Source of the DNA: Gammaproteobacteria bacterium | GTDB lineage: Bacteria > Pseudomonadota > Gammaproteobacteria > Pseudomonadales > Azotimanducaceae | Assembly (NCBI GenBank): GCA_003476445.1 | Contig: DMUF01000174.1 | Span: forward strand, 1,224 to 6,349 | Reading direction: 5' to 3' | Length of the DNA: 5,126 nt | In this document: positions 1-5,126 of the stretch, in pieces | Numbering within the stretch: position 1 is the stretch's first letter | How the letters are laid out: each line of letters opens with the position of its first letter | Program-made: the position numbers and the translations under genes | Notes under the pieces: generated by a model | The model's database searches: none | What the model saw: the letters and a program-made list of their open reading frames with translations, nothing else | Told to the model about the DNA's origin: nothing

Positions 1-1379
1 CGCCGCGCTACATCGACCTGACCGCGATCACGTCCATCAAGGAGCTCACCGAACAGGTCGCTGCGAAAGCGCTGGAACTCGGTCCGGGCGAATGGATCAC
101 CGGCTACGGGTGGTCTGAGGATCAACTTGAGGAGGGGCGTCGCCCGTTGCGCGCCGACCTGGACGCGGCGGCGCCCGAAAACCCGGTTGCACTCACTCGC
201 GCCGGCGGACACAGCGCCGTGGTGTCGAGCCTTGCGCTCACCCTGGCGGAAATCGACGAATCCACCCCTCAGCCCGATGGGGGCGTGATCGAAAAGGGAA
301 CGGACGGCAAGCTTAATGGCATCATTCGCGAGCGCCAGGCGCTCGTAACAGATCTCGTGCCGGTCGCGACGCCGGAGCAACTGCGCCCCAGCCACGTCGC
401 CAACCTGCAGGCACTCTTCGCGCTCGGCATCACCTCCATCATTCAGGCCCAGGACACCATCGAGCACTACGGCGAATGGGAAGCGATCTACGCAGAACAC
501 CGAGGTAACTTACCGCGCGCCGCCGTGCAGCTAACCTGGGAAGGCGATGCCGCCATGACGGCCTTCGGTCGGCGCAGCGGTGATGGTGACGAGCATTTAC
601 GTGTTGGCGCTATCAAGCTGTTTGTGGACGGCGGCTTCACGGGGCCGGCTGCCTACACACGCAAGCCCTATCAGGGCATGGGCGATTATCGGGGCAGTCT
701 CACCATGCCCGCAGCAGCAATCCATGACACGCTGCGCACCGCCCATCGCGCCGGCTGGCAGATCGGCGTGCACGCGATCGGTGATGCGGCCATCGACCTT
801 GCCGTGGAGAGTCTCGCCGATGTTCTGCGGGAAACCCCGCGGGCTGATCACCGGCACTACCTCAATCACTTCACCCTGCTGCCCGATACCGAGACCCTCG
901 CGGCCATGGCGCGGAATGGTATTGCCATTACGCAGCAGCCCAACTTTACCTACACCCTCGAGGGGCGCTACGTGACGTATCTCGAAGGGGCAACACTCGA
1001 GACTAACAACCCTCTGCGCACGCCATTGAATCATGGCATTCACCTCGCCCTGTCGAGCGATATTCTGCCGATCGGTCCCACGGTCGGGCTTTACGCCGCG
1101 GTCACGCGCCAGGGTCGAAGCGGTCGCGTATTTGGTCCGGAAGAACGAATCGCGATGATCGACGCACTCCGCGGTTACACCATACGCGGGGCCTGGCTCA
1201 CGCGGGAAGAACATCTGAAAGGTACGCTTGAGGCTGGCAAGCTGGCCGATTTCATCATCCTGAACGAAAACCCGCTGCTCGTTCCCGAGGCGGAAATACT
1301 GCAACTTCGGGTCGAAGAGACCTGGCTTGGCGGGCAGCAGGTCTATGTCGCGCCCGCACTCGAGGAGACTGACTCATGA
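1..1379 (+). CDS. YtcJ-like family 3 amidohydrolase, 5'-truncated by the window edge
   Basis: Predicted metal-dependent hydrolase of the amidohydrolase superfamily (Amidohydro_3, YtcJ-like), probably cytoplasmic, acting on an amide or other C-N bond of an unknown substrate. The frame is open from nucleotide 3 and gives 458 residues; the first 48 (YIDLTAITS..., GEWITGYGW) already match the family, so the TTG at 147 is not the start. Roughly 80-100 N-terminal residues, including the HxH metal motif, lie upstream. Visible landmarks, numbered from nucleotide 3: GGHSA at 68-72; K205 in AIKLFVDGG, the likely beta-4 lysine; H257 in VHAIGD; H289 in YLNHF, likely a metal ligand, where relatives often have an IEH-type motif; D353 in LSSDILP, the likely catalytic Asp; and the C-terminal KGTLEAGKLADFIIL stretch. 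The stop overlaps the next start by four bases, so it belongs to the same operon. The family is secure; the substrate is unknown. Confidence 0.93.
   Translation, partial: PRYIDLTAITSIKELTEQVAAKALELGPGEWITGYGWSEDQLEEGRRPLRADLDAAAPENPVALTRAGGHSAVVSSLALTLAEIDESTPQPDGGVIEKGTDGKLNGIIRERQALVTDLVPVATPEQLRPSHVANLQALFALGITSIIQAQDTIEHYGEWEAIYAEHRGNLPRAAVQLTWEGDAAMTAFGRRSGDGDEHLRVGAIKLFVDGGFTGPAAYTRKPYQGMGDYRGSLTMPAAAIHDTLRTAHRAGWQIGVHAIGDAAIDLAVESLADVLRETPRADHRHYLNHFTLLPDTETLAAMARNGIAITQQPNFTYTLEGRYVTYLEGATLETNNPLRTPLNHGIHLALSSDILPIGPTVGLYAAVTRQGRSGRVFGPEERIAMIDALRGYTIRGAWLTREEHLKGTLEAGKLADFIILNENPLLVPEAEILQLRVEETWLGGQQVYVAPALEETDS
1362..1367 (+). promoter_or_regulatory. Ribosome binding site of the acyl-CoA synthetase gene
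   Basis: GAGGAG lies 8 bases before the ATG at 1376, inside the last codons of the amidohydrolase gene. With the ATGA overlap (start 1376-1378, stop 1377-1379) it supports this start and suggests translational coupling between the two genes. Confidence 0.75.
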
Positions 1380-2938
1380 CACATTTTGTTGCACGCACCG
1401 CCGCCCTGCGACCGGAGGCGCCCGCGCTGATCGATGAACGTGGCGCCTCGACCTGGAAGGACCTCGATCGACGCACAAATCAGCTCGTGCACGCTCTGCG
1501 TGGGCTGGGTCTCGGAGCGGGTGACGTCATCGCGATCTATGCCGGAAACTGCCGCGAGTATTACGAAATCATGCTTGCCGCCAATCACGCCGGACTCATC
1601 TATGTCCCGGTGAACTGGCATTTCAGCGCCGAAGAGCTTGCCTACGTAATCGATAATGCGGGCGCACGCGTGCTCTTCGCCGAAGGTCAGTTCGAGCCCA
1701 TCGCCGAGGCTGCGCTAGCGCGGGGCGAGACGCCCGGGCTGGAACACGCCTTTACCCTGCGCGGCAGCGGCAGCGCGCCGTTCACGGACTACGAGACGCT
1801 GCTCGCGCAAGCGAGCGATGCAGAACCCGCAGACCAGTGCGCGGGCGGCCCCATGTTCTACACCTCAGGCACCACGGGGCGCCCGAAGGGAGTGCGTTCG
1901 ACCACCTCAAAACCGGGCGGCCCGCTCATGGTGCTCGAGATGATGGGCGCAGGCTTGTCAGGCATGCTCGGCATACCAAACGACGGCACCACGCTGCTGT
2001 GCGGTCCGGTCTACCACTCGGCGCAGTGGGCGTTTTCGTTCCTGCCGCTTCTGACCGGCAGCACGGTGGTGATGCGCCATCGCTTTGACGCGGCGGAAAC
2101 GCTCGCCGTCATTGATACTCACAAGGTCACTAACGTGCACCTGGTGCCGACGCAGTTTCACCGGCTGCTGCGCCTCGATGACGCCGAACGGGCCGCGTTC
2201 AGCGGCGGAAGCCTGCGTGTGGTCTGGCACGGTGCAGCGCCCTGTCCGCCCGAGGTGAAGCGACGCATGATCGAATGGTGGGGACCCGTGGTCGGGGAGT
2301 ACTACGGATCAACGGAAGGCTCCATCGTCACGCTGATCAGCGCCGCCGAGTGGCTCGAGCGCCCTGGCAGCGTGGGTCGACCGACGCCGCTCGTCACCAT
2401 CTCGGTGCGCGATGACCAGGGCGCCGAGGTAGCTACCGGCACCTCCGGCCAGATCTACGTGCGCAGCAATACCGGATCGGACTTCGAATACCACAACGAT
2501 CCGCGCAAGACCGCTGAAGTTCATCTCGCGCCGGGTACGTATACCTTCGGCGATATTGGCTACTTCGACGCGGACGGCTACCTGTACCTGAGCGATCGAA
2601 AGATCGACATGATCATCAGCGGCGGCGTGAACATCTATCCCGCCGAGATCGAAGCCGTGCTGGTGACGCATCCTGCCATCGAAGACGCGGCGGTCTTCGG
2701 CATTCCAAACGAGGAGTTCGGCGAGGAAGTGAAGGCTGCCGTGACCCTGCGCGCAGGGTACGCGCCCGGAGAGGCGCTCAGCGCTGAGCTGATCGCACTC
2801 TGCCGTGAACGCCTCGCGGGCTACAAGGCACCGCGCAGCGTCGATTACGAGACCGCCATGCCGCGGCATGAGACCGGCAAGCTGTACAAGCGCCTGCTGC
2901 GGGACCGCTACTGGCAAGGCCAAACACGCAAGATCTGA
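1376..2938 (+). CDS. AMP-forming acyl-CoA synthetase (FadD-like)
   Basis: Adenylate-forming ligase that activates a carboxylic acid with ATP and joins it to CoA, probably in the cytoplasm. At 520 residues it is of normal length and complete. The P-loop core YTSGTTGRPKG spans 162-172; YYGSTEG (309-315) is the A5 motif; GDIGY (392-396) carries the ribose-binding Asp D393; SDRKIDMIISGG (406-417) contains R408 and the hinge; NIYPAEIE follows at 419-426; and K502 in TGKLYKR is the catalytic lysine of the adenylation step. No key residue is missing. FGDIGY in place of the common HTGDIG, and the C-terminal KLYKRLLRDRYW, remind me of the actinobacterial FadD4/FadD19-like branch that takes branched or steroid side-chain acids; this is recall, not a search. 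The acyl substrate cannot be read. It is translationally coupled to the amidohydrolase and followed 8 bases later by a methyltransferase gene. A 4-coumarate-CoA-ligase-type aryl acid substrate is possible. Confidence 0.95.
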   Translation: MTHFVARTAALRPEAPALIDERGASTWKDLDRRTNQLVHALRGLGLGAGDVIAIYAGNCREYYEIMLAANHAGLIYVPVNWHFSAEELAYVIDNAGARVLFAEGQFEPIAEAALARGETPGLEHAFTLRGSGSAPFTDYETLLAQASDAEPADQCAGGPMFYTSGTTGRPKGVRSTTSKPGGPLMVLEMMGAGLSGMLGIPNDGTTLLCGPVYHSAQWAFSFLPLLTGSTVVMRHRFDAAETLAVIDTHKVTNVHLVPTQFHRLLRLDDAERAAFSGGSLRVVWHGAAPCPPEVKRRMIEWWGPVVGEYYGSTEGSIVTLISAAEWLERPGSVGRPTPLVTISVRDDQGAEVATGTSGQIYVRSNTGSDFEYHNDPRKTAEVHLAPGTYTFGDIGYFDADGYLYLSDRKIDMIISGGVNIYPAEIEAVLVTHPAIEDAAVFGIPNEEFGEEVKAAVTLRAGYAPGEALSAELIALCRERLAGYKAPRSVDYETAMPRHETGKLYKRLLRDRYWQGQTRKI

Positions 2939-2942
2939 GGTG
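2936..2942 (+). promoter_or_regulatory. Ribosome binding site of the methyltransferase gene, overlapping the upstream stop
   Basis: TGAGGTG includes the TGA stop of the acyl-CoA synthetase (2936-2938). The GAGG core (2937-2940) sits 6 bases before the ATG at 2947. Ribosomes terminating on the upstream gene would pass directly over this site, which favours coupled translation and fixes the methyltransferase start. Confidence 0.7.
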
Positions 2943-2946
2943 TCTC

Positions 2947-3564
2947 ATGGGCTGGTATGACCGCGTCGTTTTGCCACGATTGATCGATCGCGCCTGCGGT
3001 CAACCGCCGATGCGCCGGCTGCGCGCGCGCTATGTGCCGCACGCCCAGGGCGCGGTCCTCGAGATCGGAATAGGAAGCGGACACAACCTCGAGCACTACT
3101 CCGCGGCAGCCACGCACATTACCGGTCTCGATCCAGCCGCCGAACTGACCGAGCGCGCACTCCAGCGCGCGGCCGGTATTACGCAACCGCTGGATATTCT
3201 CACCGTATCGGGCGAAGCAATCCCAGCCGAGGATGCTCGGTTCGACTCTATCGTCTGCACCTGGACCCTGTGCTCAATACCGGACCCGGTGTCCGCACTG
3301 AGCGAAATGCACCGCGTGCTGAAGCCGGGAGGTGCACTCTACTTCGTCGAGCACGGCCGCGCGCCGGATCCCGATGTGCAGCGCTGGCAGCGCCGCATCG
3401 AGCCGCTGTGGAAGCGCATCGGCGGCGGCTGTCACCTGACGCGCGCTGCGGACGAGCTCATCGTGGGCGCGGGCTTTGCCCTCGAGGAATGTGCTCGCGG
3501 CTACGAACCAGGGCCGCGCTGGGCAACCTGGATGACCCATGGTATCGCGCGCAAGCCGAGCTGA
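2947..3564 (+). CDS. Class I SAM-dependent methyltransferase, METTL7/TMT1-like
   Basis: Small Rossmann-fold methyltransferase of 205 residues, complete, with no signal peptide. SAM-binding motif I is VLEIGIGSG (37-45), the acidic residue closing strand beta 2 is D62 in GLDP, and the post-motif segment FDSIVCTWTLCSIPDP spans 99-114, followed by HRVLKPGG at 122-129. The downstream part, FVEHGRAPDP (133-142) and then WQRRIEPLWKRIGGGCHLTR (147-166), closely resembles animal METTL7A/B (TMT1A/B), which have VCTLVLCS, VLRPGG, WEH and GDGCCLTR at the matching places. Those enzymes methylate alkyl thiols, so thiol S-methylation is a reasonable guess, but automated annotation would say only UbiE/Methyltransf_11 type. 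The animal proteins carry an N-terminal membrane anchor that is absent here. It lies 8 bases after the CoA ligase gene, so it is very likely co-transcribed. The fold is certain; the substrate is inferred. Confidence 0.9.
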   Translation: MGWYDRVVLPRLIDRACGQPPMRRLRARYVPHAQGAVLEIGIGSGHNLEHYSAAATHITGLDPAAELTERALQRAAGITQPLDILTVSGEAIPAEDARFDSIVCTWTLCSIPDPVSALSEMHRVLKPGGALYFVEHGRAPDPDVQRWQRRIEPLWKRIGGGCHLTRAADELIVGAGFALEECARGYEPGPRWATWMTHGIARKPS

Positions 3565-3575
3565 ATCGGGGGTCG

Positions 3576-3591
3576 CCCTGTCACCCTGTCA
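3576..3591 (+). repeat. Tandem 8-base direct repeat in the intergenic gap
   Basis: Two perfect adjacent copies of CCCTGTCA (3576-3583 and 3584-3591) lie in the 45-base gap between the methyltransferase and serine hydrolase genes, just upstream of the ribosome binding site. This could be replication slippage or a small operator; two copies alone do not show a function. Confidence 0.6.
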
Positions 3592-3594
3592 CTC

Positions 3595-3599
3595 CGGAG
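3595..3599 (+). promoter_or_regulatory. Ribosome binding site of the serine hydrolase gene
   Basis: CGGAG with GGAG at 3596-3599 lies 10 bases before the ATG at 3610. It sits in the loop of a weak possible hairpin, GTCAC (3588-3592) with GTGAC (3603-3607). It supports the start at 3610, which also gives a proper signal peptide. Confidence 0.6.
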
Positions 3600-3609
3600 A
3601 CTGTGACCC

Positions 3610-5076
3610 ATGCGCCCCAGCGCCCACCTGCTTATCTGCCTGACCACACTCACGCTGTTCTGTTCCAACGCCCGCGCCGAGGATGATGCGGCGCTTGATG
3701 GCGCTCTCGCGCTGTTCGATCGCTGGGTGGAGGCGCACCAGAGCTACAACGCCATCCCCGCGCTCTCGGTCGGGGTTGTGCGCGATCAGGACCTGATCTG
3801 GCAAAAGTCGTGGGGGCTCGCGAATCCCGCGCGCAAAATCTCGGCCAACGCCGAAACCCTTTACAGCATCTGCTCGCTGTCGAAGATGTTCGCTGGCATT
3901 GCCCTGATGCAGCAGCGCGACGCAGGCGCGCTGAATCTGGACGACCCGGTGTCCGCTCATCTACCCGAGTTCAAGCCGCGACAAACCGGGCAACACGCCG
4001 GCCCGCTTACCGTGCGCGGGCTGCTCACGCATTCCTCAGGTCTGCCACGCGAGACCCTCGGCGCCTACTGGAGCCCGCCAGACTTCGACTTTCCCGATCG
4101 CGAGACACTGCTCGCCGCGCTCAGCAAGCAGCGCACACTCGATGCGCCCGACCGCCATTTCCACTACTCCAACCTTGGCATCGCACTCGCCGGCGAGATC
4201 GTGGCGCGCAAGAGCGGCGAGACGTATCGCGACTACCTCGAAGCAAACGTGCTTCAACCGCTCGAGATGACCGAGACACGGCTCGAATTTCCGCGTCGCG
4301 CCCGCAGCAGCGTCATGGCGGTAGGACATGGCGCGCGTCGGCGTGACGGCACCCGTCCGGTCATGCCCGCATTCGACACCGAGGGAATCGAAGCTGCCGC
4401 GGGTCTAACCAGCAACCTGATCGACCTTGCCCGCTTCGCGGTCTGGAACTTTCGCACGCTCGATGGGGTAGACAACAAAATCCTCGACACGGCTACCCTG
4501 CGTGACATGCAACGCGTGCACTGGGTCGACCCTGATTGGCGCACGACGTGGGGTCTCGCGTTCGAGGTGCGCAAATCGGGCGAGGATACCCTTGTGGGGC
4601 ACGAAGGCGCCTGCCCGGGGTTTGCTTCGAGCCTCGCGCTCTTCCCCGAGCACAAGGTCGCGGTGATCGTGCTCGCGAGCGCCAGCGGCATCAATCCGAA
4701 CGTGATCGTTGAAAATGCACAGAAGCTCGTGCTGCCGGCGCTGGCGCAAACCGCCAGCGAGGCCGCCCGCCACCGCAACAGACCCGCAGACGCGGAACGG
4801 CGCAGGCTCGAGCCCTACGTTGGACGCTACGATGCGCAGCCCTGGGCGGGCGAGGTCGCGGTGATTCGTCACGGCGCGGAGCTTCGACTGATGTGGCTGC
4901 CGAGCGATGATGTAACCGCCGGGCTGGTGACTCTGCGCCATCTCAAAGACGACATCTTCTTTCGCGTCGATAACGAGCGTGAGATCCGCGGCGACCGCTT
5001 CACCTTCCTGCGCGATGAGAACGGCGAGGTGATCGCGCTCACCAATCACGCGTTACGACTGCCGCGCATGCGTTAG
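3610..5076 (+). CDS. Exported serine hydrolase, class C beta-lactamase/esterase family (S12-like)
   Basis: Penicillin-binding-protein-fold serine hydrolase of 488 residues, complete. Residues 1-23 form a signal peptide: Arg2, a hydrophobic core (7-18) and an ARA cleavage site before EDD, so the mature enzyme is probably periplasmic; C18 lacks a lipobox, so it is not a lipoprotein. The catalytic motifs are S89-L-S-K92 (SxxK, nucleophile S89), Y186-S-N188 (YxN) and H331-E-G333 (HxG in place of KTG). HxG is usual in esterase-like or peptidase-like members rather than true beta-lactamases. Residues about 400-488 (from YVGRYDAQPW) form a separate beta-rich tail of the DUF3471/lipocalin-like type seen in such proteins. 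The mature chain has only two cysteines, C88 next to S89 and C335 two residues after G333. The gene starts 45 bases after the methyltransferase and is probably in the same operon, though it may have its own promoter. The substrate could be an ester, an amide or a D-amino-acid peptide. Confidence 0.93.
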   Translation: MRPSAHLLICLTTLTLFCSNARAEDDAALDGALALFDRWVEAHQSYNAIPALSVGVVRDQDLIWQKSWGLANPARKISANAETLYSICSLSKMFAGIALMQQRDAGALNLDDPVSAHLPEFKPRQTGQHAGPLTVRGLLTHSSGLPRETLGAYWSPPDFDFPDRETLLAALSKQRTLDAPDRHFHYSNLGIALAGEIVARKSGETYRDYLEANVLQPLEMTETRLEFPRRARSSVMAVGHGARRRDGTRPVMPAFDTEGIEAAAGLTSNLIDLARFAVWNFRTLDGVDNKILDTATLRDMQRVHWVDPDWRTTWGLAFEVRKSGEDTLVGHEGACPGFASSLALFPEHKVAVIVLASASGINPNVIVENAQKLVLPALAQTASEAARHRNRPADAERRRLEPYVGRYDAQPWAGEVAVIRHGAELRLMWLPSDDVTAGLVTLRHLKDDIFFRVDNEREIRGDRFTFLRDENGEVIALTNHALRLPRMR

Positions 5077-5126
5077 CACCCGATGTTCGTGTGGTTGGCT
5101 GAACGGCTGGACAGCCTCGGTCGAAC
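5077..5126. other. Unassigned 50-base 3' flank
   Basis: No terminator is evident: the best hairpin is a 4-bp GGCT/AGCC stem (5105-5116) with no T run. A plus-strand frame opens with ATG at 5083 and stays open to the edge (MFVWLAERLDSLGR), but it has no Shine-Dalgarno site. On the minus strand three frames enter from the right and stop inside the serine hydrolase gene or at its end, so a convergent neighbour is equally possible. The data are too short to decide. Confidence 0.3.

Noticed and set aside
147..149. TTG as start codon of the amidohydrolase
   Set aside because: The frame is open back to nucleotide 3 and the upstream residues (YIDLTAITS, GEWITGYGW) match the family, so the gene begins outside the window and TTG 147 is internal.
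955..964. Perfect 10-base palindrome CCCTCGAGGG
   Set aside because: It lies inside coding sequence where Leu-Glu-Gly codons produce it; there is no sign of a binding site and CTCGAG is frequent in this window.
597..1304. Long minus-strand open frame opposite the amidohydrolase gene
   Set aside because: It lies wholly within a well-supported gene, has no recognisable domain, and such antisense frames are common in GC-rich DNA.
2309..2923. Minus-strand open frame opposite the acyl-CoA synthetase gene
   Set aside because: It is antisense to the conserved A5-A10 motifs and looks like a codon-bias shadow with no family resemblance.
4405..5049. Minus-strand open frame opposite the serine hydrolase gene
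   Set aside because: It overlaps the conserved HxG region and the C-terminal domain of a clear gene and shows no domain of its own.
3610..5076. Calling the serine hydrolase a beta-lactamase or resistance gene
   Set aside because: The third motif is HEG rather than KTG, and a DUF3471-like C-terminal domain is present; this pattern fits esterase or peptidase-like members, and the cysteine pair alone does not indicate carbapenemase activity.
5105..5116. GGCT/AGCC hairpin as an operon terminator
   Set aside because: The stem is 4 bp and no T run follows, so it does not meet the pattern of an intrinsic terminator.
5083..5126. Possible start of a fifth plus-strand gene (MFVWLAERLDSLGR)
   Set aside because: Only 14 codons are visible, there is no Shine-Dalgarno site, and minus-strand frames are equally open. 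The opening loosely recalls MraY starts, but this is far too little to name a gene.

Overview
The window reads as one tightly packed plus-strand gene cluster from a GC-rich bacterium, most likely a proteobacterium. That assignment is an inference from the high GC by eye, G/C-rich third codon positions, clear Shine-Dalgarno sites and the flavour of the proteins; no rRNA or marker gene fixes the taxon. Four protein genes fill almost the whole window. I see no tRNA, rRNA, CRISPR array, insertion sequence, phage gene or convincing terminator, and no gene-free stretch longer than 50 bases.

Layout: (1) positions 1-1379, the 3' part of a YtcJ-like family 3 amidohydrolase whose start lies upstream of the window; (2) 1376-2938, an AMP-forming acyl-CoA synthetase whose start overlaps the preceding stop as ATGA; (3) 2947-3564, a small SAM-dependent methyltransferase resembling the METTL7/TMT1 thiol methyltransferase group, 8 bases downstream; (4) 3610-5076, an exported serine hydrolase of the class C beta-lactamase/esterase type, after a 45-base gap that carries a tandem 8-base repeat and its ribosome binding site. 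The last 50 bases (5077-5126) cannot be assigned.

The spacing strongly suggests one transcript for the first three genes and probably all four. A plausible joint role, which is inference only, is catabolism or detoxification of a small organic compound: a periplasmic hydrolase opens an ester or amide, a cytoplasmic metal-dependent amidohydrolase cuts a further C-N bond, the CoA ligase activates the resulting carboxylic acid, and the methyltransferase caps a thiol or other nucleophile. No substrate can be read from the sequence.

Nothing here is clearly a new system. The best lead is in the serine hydrolase: its mature form has only two cysteines, one directly before the nucleophilic serine and one four residues after the His of the third motif. 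This is the same spacing as the Cys69-Cys238 disulfide of class A carbapenemases such as KPC and NMC-A. The second lead is the METTL7-like methyltransferase placed directly behind an acyl-CoA synthetase.
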